Assembly: GCA_963971225.1 (NCBI GenBank) | Contig: OZ020268.1 | Coordinates: 116,883,510-116,947,509 of the forward strand | Source: Melieria omissa | Taxonomy: Eukaryota; Arthropoda; Insecta; Diptera; Ulidiidae | Direction of reading: 5' to 3' | Length of the DNA: 64,000 nt | Shown: one piece after another, positions 23,016-34,186 of the stretch | Layout: every line of letters starts with the position of its first letter | Position numbering within the stretch: the first letter of the stretch is position 1 | Position numbers and translations under genes: made by a program | Notes under the pieces: model-generated | The model's database searches: none | Told to the model about the DNA's origin: nothing | The model's input: the letters and a program-made list of their open reading frames with translations, nothing else

Positions 23016-24408
23016 TACCAAACAGAGATACAGAGACTTCATCCTACAACTAATGGCAAATTTGTGAATGAATGGTTCATTGAAAACGAATAGTTTTTTC
23101 AGATCTGTGAAACTCAGAGCCCATTATGCGCCAGAAATGTTCTATGGAGTGCTGCACAGGAGCAGAGAAGATGCTCCATGGTACCTTGTGCTTCCTTGTA
23201 CCGACATTTGATGAAGCTTTCACTATCGAGGTATGTTTAAAAGTTTTCCCTTTAAGACTTTGTATAAAATATATGTATAAAATTGATCATTAATTAATTA
23301 ATTCACTGTTTCCTATTTTATTTCGGATATAGCTGGGTTTGCCAGGCTTCAGCCCATAGCACAGAGATTCTACTCCATATAACCACGGGACAAAATTAGA
23401 AGGAGTGGTCCGTTCTTCATAAAATTTGGTATACTGGTTAATGATCATGGTCCGCTGAATAGAAATCTCCATTATGTTTTTCTTAAACTTTTATAGTTTG
23501 GCAATGCCTGAGACTTAAATTGGCAATTTTCGTCATTTTTGGTAAGCTAGATTTTTCATATTGTTTATTTAATCAGTTACGTCAACATTGATAGCTGCGA
23601 AAAGTTACAGAAATTGTCTCCGGACCCTAAAACAAGTCATGAATGCAGCAAAGTATAATTTTTGAAATGCTGTAGTGGCTGAACAGTTAAAGTGATTGAA
23701 ATGAAATTAGTATAGATGTTTGAATGCTTTACACCAGAAGTCACTTATACAAATTTAGCTCTCACGGTTCCCAGGATATTCAAGGACACAAATTTAGTTG
23801 ATGTCCTTCACATCCTTTGTCATAAAATTTTTCCAAAAAGAATATTGCGTCATCGACTTCATATCATTAGCTTTGATTTGACGTAAACATTTTTTCTATA
23901 TGACATTCAAAAGTCAAAAGATATGATGTTTTAAAAGTTTCAGTAAGGGGCATTAAGTCTTTTAACTGCATTTAAATAAAAACTCAAACATCCCGGGAAA
24001 AATCCCTTGACACTTATTCATCTACTGAGGTCCTCTATCGAATGAGACGGGTTTGACCTTGTCCCTTTTTTCAGTGATGCACTGTGTAATTGAACTGGTT
24101 TAAATTTTCAAGCACAATTCAGAGATCCGATATAAGTCTATAGAAATTAAAGAAGTCATTTTTGTAAAAGTATTTTAACGATAGGACACAATTCAGAGAT
24201 ACGTACTAGCCCACTAGAACTAGCATTCGTAACAGTATGTTCTGCATTTGTGCAATTTTTTTTTAATTTTTCATGCCGATTGCATACTTTTACGATGAAT
24301 GAAATACATTTTGTTGAAAAATAGGTGTTAAGACCACTTTACGAATTGAATTATTTTTTGTGATCGGAAGATATCGGAGGATGTGTTTACATTATCCGAC
24401 AAAGAAAG
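23016..24408. other. Intron sequence, no gene seen
   Basis: AT-rich DNA without recognisable exons or mobile-element termini. An ATTAATTAATTAATTC run lies at about 23288. Confidence 0.35.
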
Positions 24409-25247
24409 AATGCTTCTCAAAAAAAAAAATCCAGGAACATACTGAAACGAAAAGGCACTCTGTGCTGTGCATGAACGCTTTTGCAAGCATACTTTTAGGC
24501 ATGCACTGTGAAGTACGGCAAAACTGGTATAATTCGCTTGGTATAGTCCGATATGGCAAGGTTCGCGAGAAATGTGCTGTGCGAGAATGGTCGAGCATTT
24601 TCCAATTGGAAGTTGCAAGAAACTTCGGCGCGATAAGAAAACTGGTATAAAAGCAGCAGTGTGCAGCGCAGTGAGTCAAGTCGGTGTTGAGCAAGCTATG
24701 GGGAAACGTGCAATAGTAGTAGTGTAAAGTAGTAACAAGTGTAAATTTGTAAATAAACCGATTATTGGTTTTTGACTGCGTTTGCTCTGAGTAACTGAAG
24801 TAGTTTTAATTTCAAGCACAATCAAACCGAACCTTGGAAGACGTAACAATGCTTTCACATCCTTTTTAGATATTTTCCACTAAGTTTTGCCAATTTTGAG
24901 ATTTTTTAATTAAGAAAAATATTTTAAATTAAAAATGAAGTAAAAGCCTCAGCTTAGCAAGTTTGGAGAAAACATTAAAAGCAAAAATTGACACATCATT
25001 TCTTAATCTATATTGAAGGTTTTAGCATTAGTCTTGGTAATCATGTATTTTTACAATTTTTTTGCTCAATTGACTATAAAACAGGAAATATGTGTTTTTT
25101 TTGTTGTGAAAAACTAACTAATTAATTTTTTGCACAAATTTTCTGGGGCGTTTCTTAGTTGGAGTTTTACCTTTTAAATGACATCAAAATAGTTAAATTC
25201 TGAGACTATAAATTCTTCGAATTTTGTCTATGAAACGAATCACTGTG
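24409..25247 (-). repeat. Dispersed repeat, copy 2, inverted and split by a solo LTR
   Basis: Reverse complement of the repeat at 19861-20315. Bases 24849-25247 match the 5' part and 24409-24442 match the poly(T) end. The intervening 406 bp is the LTR described separately. The opposite orientations within one intron could let the primary transcript fold into a long imperfect duplex. Confidence 0.75.
24443..24848 (+). mobile_element. Solo LTR of an LTR retrotransposon (plus orientation)
   Basis: The 406 bp LTR starts TGAAACGAAAAGG and ends GACGTAACA, with TATAAAA at 24646-24652 and a poly(A) signal AATAAA at 24752-24757. It is a diverged copy of the LTR at 37900-38315. Flanking tetramers are ATAC (24439-24442) and ATGC (24849-24852), a 4 bp target duplication with one change. 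No internal retrotransposon sequence adjoins it, so it is a solo LTR left by LTR-LTR recombination. The 4 bp duplication suits Gypsy-like elements. It should be older than the second copy, whose duplication is perfect. Confidence 0.85.
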
Positions 25248-26367
25248 CATAGGTGTGAACTAATTAACAAACTATGTAAAAAGTATAGGAAATCAAAAAT
25301 AAAAAAAACCAAATTCCATTCAAAAGAACCACATTGCCTCGAGCCATTATTTCTCATTGAAAACTGTCAATTTAATTAAATTAATGAATGGCGCAAAAAT
25401 ATCGAAATATATAGATAACTCTATCAAAAATTCAATAAATTAAATATAAATTGCATCAAGTCAAGTTTCAAGCAGTCGAGTCGGCTGTAAGTGCTCGTGT
25501 CCAATGTAGGCGGTGACGTGACAATGCTGCAGCGATATGTCGGAAGGTGCATGCAACACTCCATCCAACACAAACACAGCAAGAAGCTAGCGCAAAAAAA
25601 TTGACAAAAACCACAAACAACAACGCATGCAAGCACGATTTTCAGATTTGACGTGGCGGCGGCGTCAGTGCAGTGCAGTCGCGCAAGCAAATACAACACG
25701 AAGCATTGTTGAAACGGTTGAGAAACCAATTCAACAATTTGTCCGTTGCCGATAAACAGCGCCAAGAGCCAAAGTTGCCAAAGTGGGCACGGCATACGCC
25801 GAGCCAATTAAGCGGCGTGGCCAGAGACGCGGCAGTCATGAGCGGAAATGTGTGCGCACGCCGGCCAAAAGGATTAAGTGGCGGCAAATTTCGGGCTGGC
25901 GTTGCGCTCAAATTCATTTGCGTTCATTTTAATGATGACGATACGTTGGGTTGGCTGGCGTTCACTGCTCACTGCTGGCATTTTTAATTAATTTGGAAAA
26001 CGGCAAGCAATGCGTAAATAAAATTTGCGCAATAAAAATGACTTGGCGGCAAATATGTTGCGCCGTAAAATGAGCCAAATTAATGGTGCAAGAGTGCGCG
26101 CAGCCAGTGGGCGCAACAAATGAAAATGTCATTGTGTTGCACGAGCATCCAGAATGCGCGGAGCAATGAAGTTGAAGTCGGTTGGCGCACACGAACTGCA
26201 TTTAACAAGAAATGCAGCGTTGAGCGAGCGAGCGATGGTGAGCGGTGTGAAGGGCGCCGCGGCACTGCGCTTGCAACTGATTTCGTGCAATGCGCGTATG
26301 AGCCAAGTGCATGAAATATTTACAACCGCATCTTCCATGGGCCATTTAATTAAATTGTTGCCACAGT

Positions 26368-26403
<36 letters not shown>

Positions 26404-28048
26404 TGGTAACTTCTGCGCTCTTCATTGTGCTACAAATTTATGCAAAGCGAAAACATTTCTGCTTTGCGACTGCAATTGGTTGGCGAATTGCAAGCAGCGG
26501 CAGCGGCCGCCGTTGTGCGGGGCAGGTGGGGCCGTTGTTATTGCATATGCGGCGCGGATGCAGCGGCGCAGTGTTGCCAGCAATCGTTGCAATTGCCGGT
26601 GCTTGCATAGAATGTGGCAGCAGCAATAACAACAACAACAATACTAATAAACGTGCAGACGAGGGTGAAATAAAACAATAATAAGAATGAGCGCTGAAAA
26701 CGTATAAAAAAGGAGACGATAGGTAGGCGTTGTTGTGTTGGTTGTTGTAGGAGCAATACGGATGTGGTTGGTTGTGTGCAGGTTGCCGCTGCTGCTGCTG
26801 CTGCTGTAGTTGAAGTTGGCATATTGTTTGCGTACTTTCACTTAATTAGCTGCGGAGCACTTAAGGAGCAGCAAATTGCAGTTGTTGTTGCCAGCGCACT
26901 ATTGCAGTGGCAATTGCAATTGCTACTGTTGCAGTATTTGCTGTTATTGCAGTTGTAAAAAAGATTATGACGACGACGAAGACAACGGCAATGACGATGA
27001 TGATGCGAGCGTTGTTCTTGTTGTTGGGCATTGATATTGTCGCTGCAGTATGCTGTCGCTGCACGATGTGTCTGTCGTGCGCATTTTCGTCGTTGATGCC
27101 TCATTTAACTTATGAATTCGGTGGCGGATGCGTTGAAGAATTTTCGCGACTTGCTGCAATTATTTTCACTTTATATGCAATGGTAATAAATTAGCGCTAG
27201 GAGTAGCTAGCATATGTGTTTATTGTTGTTGTTGCACGTTGATGTTGTCGCTGTTATGCGCACTTCATGCCAACGAGTGTAAAATTGGTTTAAAAATAAA
27301 ACACAGTATTAAGACAAAAATAAGAAGAAGAAAAGCAAAAAAAATTAATTGAATAACACTGAGCAACAAAAAAACACTAGAAGAAGGGGGTATCTTGAAA
27401 TGAAGCAGTGAAGAGATGGCAGCACTAATTGAAATTCAAGACAATGTTTGACAGGAACAAAACATTCAAAGCATTGTTGCCAAAGTTTTATTTCTATTCA
27501 TGTATTAGTTTCTTTGTAATATTCACAAAAAAGGAAGAATTTCTATAAAGCAGGGATAAAGTTCTTGCTTTTAGACTAGAACGACCCAGGAAGTTCAAGT
27601 GATTCCTTTGAGATTGTTTATGATTTTATTGCATGGCTTTCTGAATAAAATCTTCGAAGGCTTTTAGTATTTTTTCTGAAAATCCTAAAAAGATTTGAGT
27701 CCTTTTTTGTAAAACAGTTCCATGTACAGTGAAAGTAAAGTTCCTTAAAAAAGTTAACTTCCTCAAAGTGATTGCATTTATAGATGAGATACTTAATCCT
27801 TTCGCTATAGTTTTTCTTATTTATTGATTTTATCTTCTGTTCTTCGGTTACAACAACAACATCGAATGATACTTTTTTTTAATTTTTGTTACTGAACCCT
27901 GCTTTTTAGAGTGTTCTCCCATGGGAACCACTACAGTGCTCTGGCTGTAGTAATTACTTAAACAAAAAAATTAGTAAATTGAAGTTAGATAAATAATTAA
28001 AAATTGAATATTTCTCCATTTACTTCAGCCAAAATATTAAAAAAAATA
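25248..28048. other. Intron sequence with triplet repeats, no gene confirmed
   Basis: From about 25.6 to 27.2 kb the sequence is GC-richer, with (CAG)n, (GCTGCT)n and CAA/TTG runs, including a ten-copy CAG tract at 26371-26401. Long frames on both strands, such as 26154-26681, consist of Ala/Ser/Gln homopolymers generated by these triplets. I do not accept them as genes. Confidence 0.4.
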
Positions 28049-29609
28049 AGGTCCGTTTCATAATTATAACGCCACTTGATTTTCTTGAATATCTCGAAAA
28101 CCAGCAGTGCTATCACAAAAGCGTCTTCTCATGAAATTGCACTTGCTAATAGTGCAATTTGATAACAATAAAAAAATTAAAAAATCGTGGCTACTTCTTT
28201 GTTAGAACGAATTTTTTATATATTCAGTGTTTCATATTTATAACGCCACTTGCGAAAAATCTAATTTTTCAAATCATAGCATGCACTTTGGTTGCATACT
28301 GATTTAGCCAGTTAAGAATTAATCATTTTGTGTATGATGCCACGAAAAAACGTTTAACCGATATCGAGAAAGGACAAATTCTCGCGTTTAAACAGGAAAA
28401 CGTAGGGACTCGCGAAATTGGGCGCAGGATTGACAGGAGTTACAGCATTGTCCAAAATTTTTTGAAGGACAAAGACTCCTACGGCTCCAAGAAACGTTCT
28501 GGGCGAAAAAAATGTCGAATCAACGCAGCGAATCCCATATTACACGCGAGGCAAGCAATTCTTCGCAAACGCTGAGTCAACTAAAGAGGACTTGTGACGT
28601 CAGTGTGTCTAGGACAACAGTCTGGCGCACCATCAAACGCAGTAAAAACATCGTATTGAAGGCTGCGTCCAAACTTTTGGCCCGCTAGACTCACTATTGC
28701 TCTCCAGAACATGGGTCGCGATTGGAAAAAAGTAAGTTCAAATTTTTTAAATTGATTTATGCTTACCACTAATGCTTCTTCTTATTTTAGGTAATGTTTT
28801 TTGATGAAAAGGAATGGAATTTGCATGGGCCGGACGGATATCATGGCTACTGGCGAGACTTGCGGAAGAACTTGAATTTTATTCCAAATGGAAGTTCGGT
28901 AGTAGAACAGTGATAGTCTGGGGTGCAATTTCATCCGAAGGATGTCTCGAACTACAATTTGCATCGAGCCGAATGAAAAGCAGTGACTTCATTGGCGTGC
29001 TGCGCATGAGTACTTCCTTTTTTGAGTCAACAGACACCCAATGGCTATGTATTCCAACAGGACAATGCCGCCATCCACACAAGTCACGAAACCATGACTT
29101 GGTTTTCAGCCAATAATGTGGAAGTTATGGATTGGCTGGCCTACTCCCAGACCTGAACCCCTTCGAAAATTTGTGGGGAATTCTAGTTCGTCGCGTCTAC
29201 GCAGGAAACAAGCAATTTAACACCGATTTTGATCTAAAAGCTACCATTCTCAAAGAATGGTACAACATCGATGTAAATGTAATGCAAAAATTGATTCATA
29301 GCATGAATGATAGAATATCCAATGTTGTGTTAAATAGAGGAAAGCAGTTGCAAAACTAACCTTGTGATTTTCTTCTCCTTGAAACCTTTTTTGCCTACTT
29401 AACACAAGTGGCGTTATAAATATGAAACACTGAATAAAGAAAAAATGCTTTCAAATAAAGAAGTAGCAACGATTTTTTAATTTTTTTTATTGTTATCAAA
29501 TTGTACTAATAGCAAGTGCAATTTCATGAGAAGACGCTTTTTTGATAGCACTGCTGGTTTTCGAGATATGCAGGAAAATCAAGTGGCGTTATAATTATGA
29601 AACGGACCT
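28049..29609 (+). mobile_element. Tc1-like transposon with 204 bp IR/DR inverted repeats
   Basis: It is 1561 bp, flanked by TA (28047-28048 and 29610-29611). The terminal inverted repeats are 28049-28252 and 29405-29609. Each contains two direct repeats: an outer TTTCATAATTATAACGCCAC and an inner TTTCATATTTATAACGCCAC. This arrangement is the IR/DR structure known from Minos, Paris, Bari and fish Tc1 elements, where two transposase sites occupy each end. The element encloses a broken DD34E transposase. The TIRs remain very similar to each other, so non-coding mobility signals decayed less than the gene. Confidence 0.92.
28330..29359 (+). pseudogene. Tc1-like DD34E transposase with a candidate intron, frameshifted
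   Basis: The frame opens near 28330 (KRLTDIEKGQILAF), giving a helix-turn-helix region with a GRKK basic stretch. It shifts frame near 28510 into EASNSSQTLSQLKRTCDVSV and SRTTVWRTIKRS, then meets a stop. After RDWKK a GTAAGT (about 28730) and a TATTTTAG (about 28790) bracket a 60-odd bp gap between this and the next block, MFFDEKEWNLHGPDGY (first Asp). This recalls the 60 bp intron of Minos. Further blocks are VIVWGAISSEG, VFQQDNAAIHTS (second Asp) and SPDLNPFENLWGILVRR. I count exactly 34 residues between the second Asp and the Glu. At least three frame changes or stops make it inactive. It ends at TAA 29357-29359. Confidence 0.88.
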
Positions 29610-29744
29610 TATATCTAAAATTGAAGAACGAAGTCAAATTAGAAATTTTCCTTTTTTCTGCTTCTTCTTTCTTTGCCATGTACAGAAATAACATTAAAAC
29701 ACGTGTACACCAGAGTGGAATTAGTGTTGTATGAAGGTTCTTAA

Positions 29745-30220
29745 TAATGGGTTCTCCATGCTCTGCAACCTCTCATTTTATGCGGTTTGGTGAAAAAGTG
29801 CTTGAGTCAAAAAATTGTGGGGCTAGAGGGGGGCTAAATGGCGTCGCATCGAGGTCAAAGTTCACAAAAAAGCTGGGAAATTCGACAAATTGCTCCACAG
29901 CTGGTCAGAAGCTGCTCTTAGAGGGTTAAAATATATGACCGACCCCTCTAGTTTTCCTTACTGAACATTTCTTTCAAACATACTGCCCCCTATCTTCAAC
30001 GCTTAATGAGGCTCCCATACAAAATGGTCGTTTTTATAAAATGGGCTCCCATTGCTCTCAGGTTGCTCCCAGATGTATCAAATGTATGACCGACACCAAT
30101 TTATTTTCTCTTCCAAATATTTCTTCCAAACATACTTCCCGCTAACTCCAAGTCTTAAGGGGGCTGCCATACAAAACTGGCCATTTTCTATGCCATTGGC
30201 TCCCCACTTGCAATTGTAGT
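29745..30220. repeat. Tandem repeat, about 151 bp unit, 2-3 degenerate copies
   Basis: 'ATGACCGAC.CC' at 29933 and 30084, and 'CCATACAAAA.TGG' at about 30015 and 30167, mark a ~151 bp period. A weaker upstream copy begins near 29745. Flanking sequence gives no terminal repeats. Confidence 0.5.
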
Positions 30221-30994
30221 AGTTAAGTAAGCGAGAAAACATCGTATCTCGGAAACTACTGAACCGATTTCAATGATTTATTCAGCGATCGCCAACATTC
30301 TTGAGTAGAAAATATACAAAATTAATTAAGGTTCAGAAATCCACCACTAGACGGCGTCCCCCAATCGATCGGATTTGTGACGTTGTCAACTTTTGGGTTT
30401 CTACAAAGCAAAAATCAGAATATATTATCCAAACCCCATTAACCTGCCCATTTAGAATATAATTGTAACTTTAGATTGGTGTTAGGTTTGATTAGGTTCA
30501 GAGGGCGTGTATGGAAAACCCGTTATTTATTCTGAGGCATCAGTGCATATTGTGAATGCTCTCTATGACTGTCAGGAGGAGGCACATCGCTCTAACTGGG
30601 GTTCCTGTAAACAGTCAAAGTGATGTCTTTGTTAAACCATCCCCTTTCTCAGATAAAATTGAGAGGTCCGATAATTTTACTATAGTTATCACTGAAAGGT
30701 CTATGAGGAAGCGTGAGCATGAGTCATGTAGCCCTGCACATAGAGAAAGAAAGTTCTAAATTTATTTTACTTTTCGTATAAAAGACGGCTATATTAAGCT
30801 CTAATTGATCCAATAACACTGCATTATAATCCCTTTTTTTCTTTTTCAAAATAGTCATTGCGTAAGATTTCATTCAAAAAAACTGTCATGATCCAGCGGC
30901 CCAACAGACGAATTTAATGGGTGGGAAGAGTTAATGGTTAGATTGAACAATGAAGAGAAACCAGCCATGATTGGCGTATTGACGCGTCAATGGG

Positions 30995-31205
30995 TAATTT
31001 GCACAAAGGTTGCACAAGGGTTGTTTTTAAATTATTTCTGTCGAGGAGGAGAAAGAAAATCGATTGATCTTTTATGCACATATCCTTCTTATCCAGAAGA
31101 AGCATGCATTTCTGGGCAACTTCTTCTTTGACAGTTTAGAGGATCTAGCCGACTAGACTGTTCGCTGAGTACTAAGTTTCGGGAGAAGCTCAAAGTGGTT
31201 CAATG
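30995..31205 (+). pseudogene. LINE ORF2 C-terminal relic, copy 1
   Basis: Read across frame breaks, the plus strand encodes LLCTYP, then RSMHFLGNFFFDSLEDLAD, a stop, and FGRSSKWFN. This is the tail after the zinc knuckle of a non-LTR retrotransposon of R1/LOA/I type. The following 3' sequence (TGGGACAGAACAGAG and onward) resembles fly LINE 3' UTRs. A related copy lies at 33755-33942. Confidence 0.55.
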
Positions 31206-31339
31206 ACTGAGCTGTCTTATGGTCGACTGTTTGTGGTGTCCCATTGGGACAGAACAGAGAACAGAGTCTAAATGGGTGAGAGGCCTTGGGACAGCCATTC
31301 ATACCTACTTCGTTCATTAGTCGTATACAATTTTATGAA

Positions 31340-31920
31340 TTCTAAAGGAAATTTATTATAAAAAAAATTATCAAAAATTTATTAAACAAATAAATAAATG
31401 TAATTTATTAAATAATTAAATTATTAATTTATTTATTAAATAATTAAATTAATTTAATTTATTTATTAGTTAATTTAATTTTTAATTAATTAATTTTTTA
31501 TTATTTAATTTAATTTTATTAAATAAAATAATTTATTTATTTAACAAATTTATTAATTTTATTATTATTAACTTATTTAATATATAATTTATTAAATAAA
31601 TTAACTAATTTAATAAAAATTTAATTCAATTAAATTTAATTAAAACTTATTTAAAAACAAAAACAAATTTTGTTTTTTAATTTTTATTAAATAAATAAAT
31701 AAATAAATTTGAGTTAATTTAATTAATTAATTAATTTTTAATTATTAATTAATTTATAATTAATTTTGAATTTTTATTAAATAAATAAATTAATTAATTT
31801 AAACTAGTTTATTTAATAAAGAATTATTTTTATTAAATTAAATTTTTATTAAATTGATTAATTTATTTAATAAATAAAAAAAATATATTTTAAATAAATT
31901 TTCAATAATAGTTGAATAAG
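31340..31920. repeat. AT-only low-complexity tract
   Basis: About 580 bp consists almost wholly of TTTAATTAAATAAATTTATT permutations with hardly any G or C. It is not a clean microsatellite, and no unit longer than a few bases repeats regularly. Confidence 0.8.
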
Positions 31921-33166
31921 AATTGCCTTCAAACATTTTGTTGAAAAAAACCTTCAATTAAATTTTCACAAATTTTTTTTTCATGTGTAGGCCAAAGAAA
32001 ATTTGTCATCCTGCGCTCGCGCACTATTTGTTGCAGCTGCGTTGTTGCCATTTTCAGCGCTCCTGCAGCACTGCACATTGCCTGACTGAGTGCTTGGCAG
32101 TTTGTGTCTTCGCTAGTTCGACTATCTGTCTTGCCGTCTGCATGCAACACGAACAATTGAATGACTGCGCCAATCCACCCACCTACCCACACGCAGCTCA
32201 CAAGCCGCTGCCACCACCACCAGCCAGGTCGCGTTACTCCGACGAATTAGCAAATTGCGTTTTAAAATGCAAATTGAAATTTTGCAAAAGTTTATCGCTG
32301 CGGTGAATCAATTAATTTCCGAAACTGAAGTCAGCAATGGCCAACGATTTGCCTCCGCTGTTGGTTGTGCGACTGTTGGCGTGGCTGGTGCTGCTCGCTG
32401 CTCGGTTCTACCTACTCGCACTGCCAGTGGCTGCCACATTTTGCATTTGCGCCAAGTTACATAATTTTTGACGCGACACTATCGGCTAGTTTATTTTAAT
32501 CTCCTCCGCCCGCTGCAGTTGACGTAATTTGCCGATAAACGTAATGGCAGAGCGCGTTTTAGCTAATTCACTGCGCAGCAGTTCGGCAGTGTCGGCGTTA
32601 AGCCGCATAGGTAATTGCAATATGCGGCTGCCAGTCACAACATTGGGTCGCCGTGGAGCTGGCGAAAAATTTCAAAAAAATGCTAAAAAAAAACTGCAGT
32701 CAAATTAAAAAGGAAAATGACAGCCGAAAAAAATGTGCAGTGACAAAGCAATGTGGCAGCAAAAGGCGTTTAGCGGTTTATCGCAGTTTTGTCACCAGCT
32801 GGCGATATGTTGGCGTCGAGGCAATGTGTGCCGTGGCAGTGCTGGAGGCTAGCAAAATATTTGCGGAATTTGCCAAAGTGTCAAAACGCAAGTGCGGCAA
32901 TCGTCGCTACCGCAGAAGGTGACACTTTTTGCGCGTAAATTTTGCGCTTATGCGGGGCGACGGGCAAACAGATCGGACAATGCGGCCGGTTATATTAACT
33001 GACCACCAGCTGATAAAAAAGAACATTAAAAATGCATTTAACATTTATGGGCATTGTGACTGTCACGTACGGTGAGTGCGCAACTGACAGTAAATATTTT
33101 CATTATGATTCATGCGAATATTAAAAACACTTTTATCGCTTCATGTGTGCGTGTGTGACAACTTAC
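31921..33166. other. Intron sequence next to the microexon, no gene confirmed
   Basis: This part is less AT-rich than its surroundings, which would suit conserved regulatory DNA, but I see no exon apart from 33167-33189. Confidence 0.35.
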
Positions 33167-33189
33167 CATTACCGTTAGCTGATTTTATT
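33167..33189 (-). CDS. 23-nt microexon of the single-pass membrane protein
   Basis: On the minus strand CTCTTTGCAG (acceptor, AG at 33190-33191) is followed by 23 nt and then GTAAGT (33161-33166). The first base completes the Arg codon begun by the transmembrane exon. The rest reads IKSANGN plus one base, and that base completes the Ala codon of exon 15205-15530. Both junctions keep frame, giving RCRRIKSANGNAAGRSQPWW across three exons. The exon lies just inside the membrane in the protein. Flanking introns are about 12.4 kb (33190-45557) and 17.6 kb (15531-33166). Because 23 is not a multiple of 3, skipping it would shift the frame and remove the tail. Confidence 0.72.
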
Positions 33190-33754
33190 CTGCAAAGAGA
33201 AGAACAAAACAAGCAAATAAGAAAACGTTTCAAATGACTGTAAATAACGATTTGGAGATAAACGCGTCGGTTGTTGAATAAAATTAATGAAAGACTCAAG
33301 CAAAAAACTGTAATTATTTGTTATGCTTGACACTTTTTCGTTATGACTGAAATGTGTTTTAGATAGAAAAAAACTGATAAATGTGTTGGCTACAAAAATA
33401 ATTGCTTAACAGCAATTGCGATGAATGCGCGGCGGCGTTTTGTGCGTTGAAGTTTTTCCTATATAAATAAAATTATGTTCTTATTTTTCAAATTTAATGC
33501 TTTTCTTCTTCATTTTTAGTTTTTAAAATTTAATATATAATGTCAGGTGTAGGTCATTCGCCATAGACAGCGACAGGTGGAAATCCATGCAACGAGCTTC
33601 TGTTTGTATTCAGTCTTATTTAAGTGGTTCCATATAGTTCTCTGTGTAATGTTAAGCATTTTGGTTCTTTGAAACGATGATTACATGATTCCCGGACTAG
33701 AAGATTTCCAGTAATTTTAATAATGGTTCGATGGAACAATGAAGAGACGGCTCA

Positions 33755-33942
33755 ATGTGGAATTTGCACAAAGGTTGGAGTTGTTTTTAAATTACTTCTG
33801 TCCAGGAAGAGAAGGAAAATCAATTCATCCTCTATGCACCTGTCCTGTTTTATCCAGAAGAAGCATGCATTACCTGGGCAACTTCATCCCTGACAGTTCG
33901 CTGAGTACTAAGTTTCGTGAGAAGCTCAAAGTGGTTCAATGA
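33755..33942 (+). pseudogene. LINE ORF2 C-terminal relic, copy 2
   Basis: It encodes LNYFCPGREGKS, then CTCPVLSRRSMHYLGNF and a frame-broken tail to TGA. It matches the relic at 30995-31205 along its length, but lacks the segment for SLEDLAD. It is a dead non-LTR retrotransposon 3' end. Confidence 0.6.
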
Positions 33943-34186
33943 CTGAGCCGTTTTATGATCGATTGCTGTCTGGTTCTTTGAAAAACTACTGACATGATTC
34001 ACCGACTAGAATTTTTCCATTATTTTTAAAATTAGCTTTCCAAAGCGTGATGTACCTAACTATGACATCAAATTACCGGAACGAAATCGGCGAAACCAAA
34101 TTTGCGCATGATTGACTGTTAAAGTATCAGAACCATAATTTTATCAAAAAAAAAACTATGAAAAAATGTCATCTGTTCTCTTTGCT

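Noticed and set aside
26154..26681. 175-codon plus-strand frame with poly-Ala
   Set aside because: It is driven by a CAG triplet run, overlaps equally long frames on other strands, and has no domain or splice support.
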